The notes beneath the pieces are model-generated. The model was not told the origin of the DNA. It was given only the letters and a program-made list of their open reading frames with translations, and did no database searches. A program made the position numbers and the translations under genes. 13,754 nucleotides of DNA. It comes from an uncultured Lachnospiraceae bacterium (GTDB lineage Bacteria; Bacillota; Clostridia; Lachnospirales; Lachnospiraceae). Below are positions 1 to 6,596 of the stretch, piece after piece (positions within the stretch are counted from its first letter, which is position 1; each line of letters starts with the position of its first letter). The DNA is taken from the NCBI GenBank assembly GCA_905193085.1, contig CAJJNI010000049.1:1-13754 (forward strand), read 5' to 3'.

Positions 1-379
1 CATCATTCAGCACAAAACCTTTTGTAATGTACTCTTTCAATGTTTTTGTCGCCCACTGTCGAAAATGTGTAGCCTTCTTAGTATTAACTCGATATCCTAC
101 AGCTATAATTGCATCTAAATTGTAACATTTTACATTTCTTTTAACATTACGTTTTCCCTCATTTTGAACTACCGAGAATAACTCGGTAGTTGCATTTTCC
201 TCCAATTCTTTTTCTTTATAAATATTTTTTAAATGTAAAGAAATATTGTCTGTTGTACAATCAAATAAATCAGCCATTACCTTTTGTGTCAACCAAAAAG
301 TATCTTCTTTAAACATTACATTCACACAAATATTAGTGCCTTCCACCTGATATAAAACAACTTCATGTTCTTGGTTCAT
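1..379 (-). CDS. RhuM family protein, N-terminal part (cut by window edge)
   Basis: The reading frame is open from an ATG at 377-379 to the left edge, giving 126 residues with no stop. A GGGGGTGA ribosome binding site lies about 5 bases upstream of the ATG. The protein shows the RhuM-family pattern: a short beta-rich start, then FWLTQKVMADLFDCTTDNIS (residues 28-47), which resembles a helix-turn-helix, then HLKNIYKEKEL, then CYNLDAIIAVGYRVNTKKAT (85-104) and FRQWATKTLKEYITKGF (106-122). The family is named after a Salmonella pathogenicity island gene; its biochemical role is unsettled, and members are common near type I restriction-modification genes and other mobile or defence loci. Full members are roughly 300 residues or more, so the C-terminal half lies outside the window. 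The gene has its own promoter and a possible SOS box (separate entries). The family call is secure; the function is not. Confidence 0.85.
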   Translation of the reverse strand, partial: MNQEHEVVLYQVEGTNICVNVMFKEDTFWLTQKVMADLFDCTTDNISLHLKNIYKEKELEENATTELFSVVQNEGKRNVKRNVKCYNLDAIIAVGYRVNTKKATHFRQWATKTLKEYITKGFVLND

Positions 380-459
380 TTATTCACCCCCATATTCTTA
401 CCTTTTATAAAACATATCACTTTATCTTCTAATGTTCACATTTATTTTCTATAATTTCC

Positions 460-468
460 ATTATAACA
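460..468 (-). promoter_or_regulatory. Candidate second promoter of the RhuM gene (extended -10)
   Basis: On the minus strand a perfect TATAAT (460-465) is preceded by TGT, which makes an extended -10 element. No good -35 hexamer is found 16-18 bases upstream. It lies about 80 bases upstream of the RhuM start codon and could be an additional start site, but in such AT-rich DNA chance is possible. Confidence 0.35.
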
Positions 469-550
469 ATATAAGTCACAAAATATCATTTATTTTTTAT
501 GGCACAAAAAAAATATATATAATAGCTTCTCAATAACAATTCTGAATCTA

Positions 551-579
551 ATCATAGCACAAACAAAACTGTTTGTCCA
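551..579 (-). promoter_or_regulatory. Sigma-A-type promoter of the RhuM gene
   Basis: On the minus strand -35 TGGACA (574-579, five of six to consensus) is followed by a 17-bp spacer and -10 TATGAT (551-556, five of six), with TGC directly before the -10, so it is also an extended -10 promoter. It points at the RhuM start codon and predicts a leader of about 165 bases. It lies just downstream of the stop codon of the metallopeptidase gene, so the RhuM gene can be transcribed independently. Confidence 0.7.
559..576. promoter_or_regulatory. 18-bp perfect dyad inside the RhuM promoter (candidate operator)
   Basis: ACAAACA and TGTTTGT form a perfect 7-bp inverted repeat separated by 4 bases. It fills the spacer between the -35 and -10 hexamers and overlaps the -35, which is the classic place for a repressor operator. 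The binding protein is unknown; autoregulation by the helix-turn-helix-like RhuM protein is one possibility (inference). Confidence 0.5.
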
Positions 580-588
580 TATATTTTT

Positions 589-602
589 AGAACATTTGTT
601 CG
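589..602. promoter_or_regulatory. LexA/DinR-like SOS box
   Basis: Read on the minus strand the site is CGAACAAATGTTCT. The known Gram-positive SOS box is CGAACNNNNGTTCG, so only the last base differs. It lies 9 bp upstream of the -35 of the RhuM promoter and 2 bp past the stop codon of the metallopeptidase gene. LexA sites usually overlap the promoter, so this upstream location is a weakness of the call. Confidence 0.5.
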
Positions 603-604
603 TT

Positions 605-982
605 TTAGTTTCCCCGGTATTTTCTCAATATATTCTGTGCTTTTCTATATTCCGGATAATATTTTTCGACTTCTTTCCAAAACTGCTTTGAATGGTTCAT
701 GTGTATACGATGGCACAATTCATGCACTATCACATAATCCATCAGTTCGTCCGGCATGAAAAAAAGTCTGTAATTGAAGTTTAAATTCCCTAAGCTGCTA
801 CAGCTCCCCCAGCGTGTTTTCTGGTTTCTTATAGATATTCTTCCATATGTTACACCCATGATATTACAGTAATAATCCGCTTTCTTTTTGAACATTTCTT
901 TTATCATATTGCGTTCACTTTGTTTCAGTTCGTCAAATGGCGGAATTTCATAAACATAACCACCTTTACTTTTATCATACAT
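605..982 (-). CDS. Short YgjP-like (DUF45) zinc metallopeptidase
   Basis: This is a predicted 125-residue zinc-dependent peptidase of the YgjP/DUF45 family, related to the M48 and SprT-like gluzincins. The family signature is clear: RISIRNQKTRWGSC (48-61), then NLNFNYRLFFMP, then the zinc site HELCH (87-91, catalytic Glu88) with the third histidine at H97 in MNHSKQFW, and a C-terminal helix with the usual P-x-Y near 110. Family members are usually about 220-240 residues with an extra N-terminal beta domain; that part is missing and is not encoded in the 149 bases upstream. The start has an AGGAG sequence 11 bases upstream, so this may be a functional short form or the remnant of a longer gene. 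Substrates are unknown. The family often lies next to type I restriction-modification genes, which fits the RhuM neighbour downstream. Confidence 0.8.
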   Translation of the reverse strand: MYDKSKGGYVYEIPPFDELKQSERNMIKEMFKKKADYYCNIMGVTYGRISIRNQKTRWGSCSSLGNLNFNYRLFFMPDELMDYVIVHELCHRIHMNHSKQFWKEVEKYYPEYRKAQNILRKYRGN

Positions 983-1017
983 AAATTAATCATCTCCTGT
1001 CCGCACACATAGAAACA

Positions 1018-1039
1018 CCCCCGGCATTTCTGCCGAGGG
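1018..1039 (-). terminator. Hairpin between rubrerythrin and DUF45 genes, possible terminator
   Basis: A 9-bp stem (1018-1026 with 1031-1039, one G-U pair in the minus transcript) closes a four-base GAAA loop. On the minus strand it is followed by GTGTTTCTATG, a poor U-tract. It is placed to end the rubrerythrin transcript, but the weak tail leaves open partial readthrough into the metallopeptidase gene. Confidence 0.4.
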
Positions 1040-1131
1040 CATCTCAATTTATAGGAAAACATGAAAAAGGAGCTAGTTCAAGGTCTGTGACCATCTAATC
1101 CATATCTTACTTATAATTTTATTATTTCTAA

Positions 1132-1671
1132 TTAACCAAAATATCTCTTAAGCAGACCGGCAAAAGCTTTACCATGTCTTGCTTCATCACGAGCCATCTC
1201 ATGAACTGTGTCATGAATTGCATCAAGGTTCGCTGCCTTAGCACGCTTAGCTAAATCAAACTTACCTGCTGTAGCACCGTTCTCTGCTTCGACTCTCATC
1301 TCAAGATTCTTCCTGGTACTGTCTGTAACAACTTCTCCAAGCAATTCAGCAAATTTAGCTGCATGTTCTGCTTCTTCATAAGCTGCTTTCTCCCAATAAG
1401 AACCAATTTCAGGATAGCCTTCTCTGTAAGCTACTCTTGCCATTGCAAGATACATTCCAACTTCTGTACACTCTCCATTGAAATTAGCTCTTAAGTCAGC
1501 CATTATATCTTCACTTGCTCCCTGCGCAACACCTACGACATGCTCAGCAGCCCATGTCTGCTCTCCTGTCTGTGCTGTAAATTTAGAAGCAGGTGCATTA
1601 CACTGAGGACATTTTTCCGGTGGTTCGTCTCCTTCATGAACATAACCACACACTTGACATACATATTTCAT
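1132..1671 (-). CDS. Reverse rubrerythrin (rubredoxin domain first)
   Basis: This 179-residue non-haem iron protein is expected to reduce hydrogen peroxide to water in the cytoplasm as part of oxidative-stress defence in anaerobes. An N-terminal rubredoxin-like domain (about 1-35) has the iron ligands C5, C8, C21 and C24 as two CxxC pairs. A ferritin-like four-helix domain (about 50-179) follows, with di-iron ligands recognisable at E67, the E100xxH103 motif in YEEAEH, a glutamate near 128-130, and E163xxH166 in DEARH. The domain order is the reverse of classical rubrerythrin, as in the clostridial reverse rubrerythrins that take electrons from NADH through a rubredoxin reductase. The ATG has AGGAG 8 bases upstream. 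A strong promoter lies just before the gene, so it is probably transcribed alone. Annotation pipelines may call it NADH peroxidase. Confidence 0.93.
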   Translation of the reverse strand: MKYVCQVCGYVHEGDEPPEKCPQCNAPASKFTAQTGEQTWAAEHVVGVAQGASEDIMADLRANFNGECTEVGMYLAMARVAYREGYPEIGSYWEKAAYEEAEHAAKFAELLGEVVTDSTRKNLEMRVEAENGATAGKFDLAKRAKAANLDAIHDTVHEMARDEARHGKAFAGLLKRYFG

Positions 1672-1715
1672 ATATTTATCTCCTAACTACTATCAACTTA
1701 TTTAACAAATTTAAT

Positions 1716-1742
1716 ATTAATTCAAAATCATTAAATTAATTC
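1716..1742. repeat. Direct repeat of ATTAATTC in rubrerythrin leader
   Basis: ATTAATTC occurs at 1716-1723 and again at 1735-1742, 19 bp apart, between the rubrerythrin promoter and its ribosome binding site. In such AT-rich DNA this may be chance. Confidence 0.25.
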
Positions 1743-1773
1743 TTTTTTTATATATAATTTAATAACTATTTAG

Positions 1774-1802
1774 ATTTTACCTTATTTGCTAATTATTGTC
1801 AA
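1774..1802 (-). promoter_or_regulatory. Sigma-A-type promoter of the rubrerythrin gene
   Basis: On the minus strand a perfect -35 TTGACA (1797-1802) is followed by exactly 17 bases and -10 TAAAAT (1774-1779). It lies immediately after the end of the OLD-like nuclease gene and predicts a leader of about 95 bases before the rubrerythrin start codon. Confidence 0.75.
1786..1802. promoter_or_regulatory. Possible PerR-like dyad over the -35 of rubrerythrin
   Basis: An imperfect dyad centred at 1794 reads TGACAATAATTAGCA on the minus strand (1787-1801). Against the known Per box TTATAATNATTATAA, 10 of the 14 defined positions match, including the AAT-A-ATT core. It overlaps the -35, where a peroxide-sensing repressor could block transcription. 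The match is only moderate and the region is AT-rich. Confidence 0.3.
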
Positions 1803-1811
1803 TAGTTTTTT

Positions 1812-3668
1812 TTATTTTTTTCTTGATTGAAAATACACAAATTTTTCAATAGCATCTGTTATGTTTGAAAATACTTCTTTTGGTGCCGCATCAATGTATT
1901 TTCTCAATATTTCTTCTTCCTGATGCTTGTATCTTCCATAAAAGATATCATATAAATTATGTCCGCGGACATAAATTTTTATACTCTCCATGTTCTTTTT
2001 TATATCTTCTTTTGACTTTATTCTTATTCCGGTTACGCGGCACATCTTCTTAACGCTTGGTAATTTATAAAGATAAGTTTTAAATTTCTTGTACAATATA
2101 TTGTAAAATTCTTCTTCTGTTTTAACTACACCAATTTTAGCCATTACCGATGGCTCAAGAAAATAGTTTTCAAATGAATAATATTTAAGCACAAGCACAT
2201 TTTCAGGTTTTATACGCATAATATTTTCATCTTCATAAGCCCTTTGTCCATAATAATTACAAAGCTGGTTAACAAGTGTTTTAGGATTTTTTCCATCACT
2301 GTCCCTAATCATCAAAAACTGGTCTTTTATGTATAATTTATTTATGTATTTTAAATTTGCATATGTTTTTATGTTAGTGCAGCTGTTAGTCTGTATTATT
2401 GCTATTCGCTGAAGATTGCCATTTTCATCATATATTTCTGAATAATATTTTTCAAGCAGGAGAGGCAGACGGTTTTTGTCCTGCTTACCTTCAACAATAA
2501 ATACAAAACTCACATTCATCAAATCATTTGCTGTATAACCCAAATCATCAAGAATTTCATCTATGTCCGCATTTTCCCTTACTTCTGTATAACATTCTTC
2601 ATCAAGAACAACCTGTTTAATCTGTTTTGAAGAAAAATTAAACAGCATATTAGGTGAATGCGTTGTAAAAAACACCTGATTTTTATTTGACAGCCTGTAA
2701 AGTATTTCACTTGCTGTCTTCTGAAGCTGTGGGTGCAGATAAATTTCCGGGTCTTCCATCATAACTATCGAAGGAAGTTCTCCTTCTTCCTCTATATAAG
2801 CCTCCAACAGGCATAAAATATAAATACTTTTCATGCCCGCACCCATATTTATCATTGAGCCTTCCGTATGACGCTCATTATTTACAACAACAGTGTGAAG
2901 ACGGCTTACCTGTTCAAAATCAAAATCGACAACATATTTTATATCCTGATAATAACTGCTGTTTTTGTGAAAATATTTATTAATTCTTTCTGTAAATGCT
3001 GTAAGATTTGTATTATACAGCTTATACTTGAGCAGAACTGCGGTTTCATGCACATTAAGCTCACGCGCCGGCTTTTCAAGTATTTCTTTCATGCACGAAA
3101 AACACTGATTGCATTTTTTTGTTTTGTCATAAAGACATAAATTATCCTGCAAATCAACAAGTTCGCTATTTCCCTGCAAACTGAAAATATCTTCTTCTAT
3201 AGCTGATAAATCACGCGTTACATCTATATAATATACATTTGGGAAAACATCTTTGATATACAGATTTTCTTTGCCATTTATATCTGTATACATTATGTCT
3301 TTCTGCGGATTAGCTGTAAACACAAATGACAATTCACCTGTTTCCTGATTATAGTCAGGAAGTCTTTGCACAAATTCTTCATACCATAAATCATAATTTG
3401 TTCTTGAACTTACTTTTTCATTCTGATTTAACCTGTGCAAATCATCTTCTGTTATCTCAAATGTTATTTCTATTCTTATATCCTGGGTGGAATCACAATA
3501 ACATCTGTCCTCAAGCGGAACATACCCAAGTGCGGTTCTTATCGCATCTAAAATAAGTGTTTTACCACAGTTATTTTTACCTACCAGTATTGCAGCAGAT
3601 TCTATATCCTTCATCTGAAGATTTCTTATCACTTTATAATTTTTAACAGAACATGCTACTATTTTCAT
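1812..3668 (-). CDS. OLD-like ATPase fused to TOPRIM nuclease
   Basis: A 618-residue protein of the overcoming-lysogenization-defect (OLD) type: an SMC/ABC-like ATPase followed by a TOPRIM nuclease domain. The Walker A motif is GKNNCGKT (30-37), an ABC-signature-like MGAGMKS lies at 275-281, Walker B is IVMMEDPEIYLHP (301-313), and TTHSPN with the switch histidine H337 follows. The TOPRIM part has IVEGKQDK (391-398, E393) and the metal-binding D456-S-D458 pair, then YYSFENYFLEP (496-506), seen in OLD C-termini. Family members are ATP-dependent DNA nucleases implicated in phage or plasmid defence. An inserted cysteine cluster (C178, C186, C189, C192) inside the ATPase half is unusual. The ATG has GAGGTG 5 bases upstream. 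The gene follows the pyrophosphatase gene by 20 bp. No UvrD-like helicase is adjacent, so it is not a Gabija locus. No terminator follows; the rubrerythrin promoter comes directly after. Confidence 0.85.
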   Translation of the reverse strand: MKIVACSVKNYKVIRNLQMKDIESAAILVGKNNCGKTLILDAIRTALGYVPLEDRCYCDSTQDIRIEITFEITEDDLHRLNQNEKVSSRTNYDLWYEEFVQRLPDYNQETGELSFVFTANPQKDIMYTDINGKENLYIKDVFPNVYYIDVTRDLSAIEEDIFSLQGNSELVDLQDNLCLYDKTKKCNQCFSCMKEILEKPARELNVHETAVLLKYKLYNTNLTAFTERINKYFHKNSSYYQDIKYVVDFDFEQVSRLHTVVVNNERHTEGSMINMGAGMKSIYILCLLEAYIEEEGELPSIVMMEDPEIYLHPQLQKTASEILYRLSNKNQVFFTTHSPNMLFNFSSKQIKQVVLDEECYTEVRENADIDEILDDLGYTANDLMNVSFVFIVEGKQDKNRLPLLLEKYYSEIYDENGNLQRIAIIQTNSCTNIKTYANLKYINKLYIKDQFLMIRDSDGKNPKTLVNQLCNYYGQRAYEDENIMRIKPENVLVLKYYSFENYFLEPSVMAKIGVVKTEEEFYNILYKKFKTYLYKLPSVKKMCRVTGIRIKSKEDIKKNMESIKIYVRGHNLYDIFYGRYKHQEEEILRKYIDAAPKEVFSNITDAIEKFVYFQSRKK

Positions 3669-3688
3669 CCAAACACCTCATTTATTAT

Positions 3689-5341
3689 TTACTGTTGCAT
3701 TGCTTCAATTATCGCAGGAATAAACTGCTTCTTCCTTGATACAACACCTTTAAGCATAAAATATCCGTCAGGATTTTTGACACCGAATGCTTCATAGACT
3801 AATTCGCTTGCATTTGTTCCACAACATATAAGCTGTGTGCGTTCATTTATAATGTCAGTAAGCATAAAGAACAGCATCTGTACATTCTGGCTTATACATG
3901 TGTCCTCCAAATGAGGTTCAAGCTTTTCTCTTATTTCTTTTAATTCAGTCTGCGACATTGAATTTATCTGACCTACACCAAATGTTATATCATTGGCCGA
4001 AAATTTCTTGAAATCCTGTAAAAATATTTCTTCGACTGTTTTGTTTTTAAGATTACTTCCTGCATTAAACATTTCTTTTGCAAATGTTTCCACATCTATT
4101 CCGGCAATTTTGGCAAGCTCTTCTGCCGCCTCTTCATCTTCACGCGTACATGTCGGTGAACGGTATATCAAAGTATCGGAAAGTATTGCCGCACACAGTA
4201 ATCCGGCTGTTTTTGCATCAATTTCCACTGAATTTTCTTTATAAATTTTGTAGATTATAGTGGCAGTACAGCCAAGCGGCTCATTTCTGAAAAATACAGG
4301 GGAAATTGTCTCCAGACTTCCCAGCCTGTGATGGTCTATTATTTCTAAAATCTGTGCACTGTCTATACCATCTACCGCCTGTGAATGTTCATTATGGTCT
4401 ACGAGTATAACTGATTTTCTTCCCATGTTTAAAAGATTTCGGCGGGATATCATTCCAACATATTTGTTATTTGCATCTAATATCGGGAAATCGCGGTGTC
4501 TTTTTTTTGCCATGATTTCTTTCACATCATCTACCATTGATTCTAAATGAAATGTAATTAAATGCTCAGAACGCATGAAATATTTAATAGGCATACTCTG
4601 ATTGATAAGCCTTGCAACGGTAAATGTATCATGCGGAGAACTTATTATACAGCAGCTTCTCTCCTCAGCAAGCTTTTTGATTGTCTTTGAAACAGATGCA
4701 CCCTCACACACAACTATACATGCCGCATTCATTTCTATTGCGCACAACTGTGATTCATAGCGGTTTCCAAGAATAACCAAATCATTTTCTTCTATATAAT
4801 TCTCCATCAAATCAGGATTTGCTGCAGCAATCAATACTTTGCCATCAACAAAATAACTGTGCTCATTGCCGATTATCATAGTTCCGTCTATTGTCTCAAC
4901 AATATTTTTGTATTTTGTTCTTGCGGTTGCAAGAATATTGTTATCGTAAACATCCATATATGAATTTGCAATATCACCGATTGTAATAAGTCCTTCCAAA
5001 TCTCCATCGTTTGTTGTAATAGGAAGAGTTACAACATTCTGTTCTTTCATAAGCTCCCATGCTTTTTTTAAGGAAATTCCGTTTGAAACACCCTCTGTTT
5101 TTCTTATCTCAATATCTGCAACCTGGGAACCAACATCACCCATGACAGGCGGCTCATCTATACCAAAATAATCAAGTACATACTGTGTCTCCTCATTCAC
5201 AGCCCCAGCTCTCATTGCAAGATATTTTTCACCCGTCATAATTGTCTTAAAATTTGAATATGCAATCGCAGAACAAATTGAATCCGTATCAGGATTTTTA
5301 TGACCTATAACATATACCGGTCTTTTACTGTCTGAATTCAT
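3689..5341 (-). CDS. ppaC: Manganese-dependent inorganic pyrophosphatase with CBS and DRTGG domains
   Basis: A 550-residue family II cytoplasmic pyrophosphatase hydrolysing pyrophosphate to two phosphates. The DHH domain is split by a regulatory insertion: GHKNPDTDS at 13-21 (H14, D18, D20), then CBS about 70-130, DRTGG about 135-250, second CBS about 255-308, then the DHH core resumes with VDHNEHS (314-320), IDHH (335-338) and SDT (388-390). The DHHA2 domain follows with the substrate-binding SRKKQ motif (535-539). In known homologues from Clostridium perfringens and related anaerobes, adenine nucleotides bind the CBS pair (AMP and ADP inhibit, ATP activates), so the enzyme senses energy charge. 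The length and domain order match that subfamily. AGGAGG sits 9 bases before the ATG. It is the first gene of an apparent two-gene unit with the OLD-like nuclease. Confidence 0.95.
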   Translation of the reverse strand: MNSDSKRPVYVIGHKNPDTDSICSAIAYSNFKTIMTGEKYLAMRAGAVNEETQYVLDYFGIDEPPVMGDVGSQVADIEIRKTEGVSNGISLKKAWELMKEQNVVTLPITTNDGDLEGLITIGDIANSYMDVYDNNILATARTKYKNIVETIDGTMIIGNEHSYFVDGKVLIAAANPDLMENYIEENDLVILGNRYESQLCAIEMNAACIVVCEGASVSKTIKKLAEERSCCIISSPHDTFTVARLINQSMPIKYFMRSEHLITFHLESMVDDVKEIMAKKRHRDFPILDANNKYVGMISRRNLLNMGRKSVILVDHNEHSQAVDGIDSAQILEIIDHHRLGSLETISPVFFRNEPLGCTATIIYKIYKENSVEIDAKTAGLLCAAILSDTLIYRSPTCTREDEEAAEELAKIAGIDVETFAKEMFNAGSNLKNKTVEEIFLQDFKKFSANDITFGVGQINSMSQTELKEIREKLEPHLEDTCISQNVQMLFFMLTDIINERTQLICCGTNASELVYEAFGVKNPDGYFMLKGVVSRKKQFIPAIIEAMQQ

Positions 5342-5404
5342 TTTTAAATGCCTCCTTATATGTTACATATATATTTTCCTATATTTCGCACATTTATTAG
5401 TTTT

Positions 5405-5433
5405 ATTTTAGCAAAACATTTTCATATAGTAAA
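5405..5433 (-). promoter_or_regulatory. Promoter of the pyrophosphatase gene
   Basis: On the minus strand -35 TTTACT (5428-5433, four of six) is followed by a 17-bp spacer and -10 TAAAAT (5405-5410) preceded by TGC, an extended -10. It predicts a leader of about 55 bases. A second possible site further upstream is a perfect TTGACA on the minus strand at 5512-5517 with only a poor -10. Confidence 0.6.
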
Positions 5434-5445
5434 GGGGTTTTATTA

Positions 5446-5475
5446 TTTACAAATCAGCCTGTCATATGTTAAAAT
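5446..5475 (+). promoter_or_regulatory. Promoter of the S1-domain protein gene
   Basis: -35 TTTACA (5446-5451, five of six), an 18-bp spacer and -10 TAAAAT (5470-5475) preceded by TGT. Transcription would start near 5482, leaving a leader of about 107 bases. It is back to back with the pyrophosphatase promoter. Confidence 0.6.
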
Positions 5476-5518
5476 CAGAATTAGACTGATATAACTTTAA
5501 TACTAATTATATGTCAAA

Positions 5519-5532
5519 ATGTCAGGTGACAT
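5519..5532. promoter_or_regulatory. Palindrome ATGTCAGGTGACAT in the S1-gene leader
   Basis: A 6-bp perfect inverted repeat with a 2-base centre, preceded by one more ATGTCA copy 8 bp upstream (5511-5516). It lies downstream of the predicted S1-gene promoter and about 60 bp before the start codon, so it could be a repressor site. No known regulator is recognised. Confidence 0.35.
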
Positions 5533-5589
5533 AAGCTATAAATACTTTTGAAACCGGCATCTATATATTATCTTTCAGGAGGTTTTTAT

Positions 5590-6489
5590 ATGAGTGAACA
5601 GACTATGGCAGATTTTGAAAATGAATTAAATGCATCTTTTAAAAAATTTCAGGAAGGCGATATTGTAACAGGTACTGTTATCGGTGTATCTGATACTCAG
5701 ATTACTGTTGATTTGAAATCTTATGCAGAAGGAATTATTGCAGTTTCTGATTACAGTGCCGACCCTGATTTTTCAATAAATGATATTGAAATCGGAGAAG
5801 AAATCAGCGCAACCGTTATTTCTGAAGATGATGGCAATGGTAACATTGTTTTATCTAAAAAAGAAGCTAATAATGTTGTTGCATGGGACAAACTTGAACA
5901 GCTAAAAAATGATGAAACTGTCCTTACCGTAAAAATCGGCGGTATTGTAAATGGTGGTGTTATCGCATATGTTGAAGGTATCCGAGGCTTTATACCGGCC
6001 TCAAAGCTTGCTCTTACATATGTAGAAGATTTAAACGAATGGCTTAATAAGGAAGTAAAAGTTCAGATAATCACAGCCGACAAGAAAGAAAACCGCCTTG
6101 TCCTTTCTGCAAAAGAACTTCTTCAAAAAGAAGCTGCCGAAAAACAAAGCCACATGATTTCTAACATTGAAGTCGGACTTGTAACAGAAGGTGTTGTAGA
6201 AAGCCTTCAGCCATACGGTGCTTTCGTCCAGCTCTCTAACGGACTTACAGGTCTTGTCCACATTTCACAGATTTGTAATAAGCGAATTAAACACCCATCT
6301 GTTGTTTTAAAAGAAGGTCAGCATGTGACAGTTAAAGTTATCGCTATCAAAGAAGGAAAACTCAGCTTAAGCATGAAAGCACTTGAAGAAGTTGCTGCCG
6401 AGGAAATTCACGAGGAAGAAATCGAACTTCCGGAAAGCGAAGAGATTGCAACAAATCTTGGAGCACTGCTTAAAGGAATTAAATTATAA
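5590..6489 (+). CDS. S1 RNA-binding domain protein (ribosomal protein S1-like), three S1 domains
   Basis: A 299-residue RNA-binding protein made of three S1 (OB-fold) domains at about 21-92, 108-176 and 193-264, with an acidic tail. Domain 3 is the most typical, with VTEGVVESLQPYGAFVQLSN (198-217) followed by GLTGLVHISQI. Domain 1 is diverged. Clostridia often have such short S1 homologues, commonly annotated as 30S ribosomal protein S1; a role in mRNA binding at the ribosome or in RNA metabolism is likely but not shown by the sequence. The start was set at the ATG at 5590 because AGGAGG (5577-5582) precedes it by 7 bases; the longer frame from TTG at 5548 has no ribosome binding site and would run through this one. 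It is the only plus-strand gene in the window and is transcribed alone. Confidence 0.88.
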   Translation: MSEQTMADFENELNASFKKFQEGDIVTGTVIGVSDTQITVDLKSYAEGIIAVSDYSADPDFSINDIEIGEEISATVISEDDGNGNIVLSKKEANNVVAWDKLEQLKNDETVLTVKIGGIVNGGVIAYVEGIRGFIPASKLALTYVEDLNEWLNKEVKVQIITADKKENRLVLSAKELLQKEAAEKQSHMISNIEVGLVTEGVVESLQPYGAFVQLSNGLTGLVHISQICNKRIKHPSVVLKEGQHVTVKVIAIKEGKLSLSMKALEEVAAEEIHEEEIELPESEEIATNLGALLKGIKL

Positions 6490-6596
6490 TTATTTTTTAA
6501 TTTTCTTTATAAATAAATATATCAGTTCCTTTCTATTTTAGTATATTGTAAATTAAAAGCAAAGCTGTAAGTGTGGATTGTAAAATGAGATAAGTT

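Noticed and set aside
1061..1090. Nine-codon plus-strand frame (starting MKKELVQGL) between the DUF45 and rubrerythrin genes
   Set aside because: Too short, no convincing ribosome binding site or promoter, no recognised family.
1812..3668. Gabija defence system (GajA with a UvrD-like GajB)
   Set aside because: The OLD-like ATPase-TOPRIM architecture fits GajA, but the flanking genes are a pyrophosphatase and a rubrerythrin; no helicase is present on either side in the window.
5512..5517. Distal TTGACA on the minus strand as the main pyrophosphatase promoter
   Set aside because: The -35 is perfect but the -10 at the right distance is poor (TTATAT or TATATC), so the proximal extended -10 promoter at 5405-5433 was preferred.
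5548..5589. Longer S1-domain protein from TTG at 5548
   Set aside because: The AGGAGG at 5577-5582 lies inside this extension and serves the ATG at 5590; no ribosome binding site precedes the TTG.
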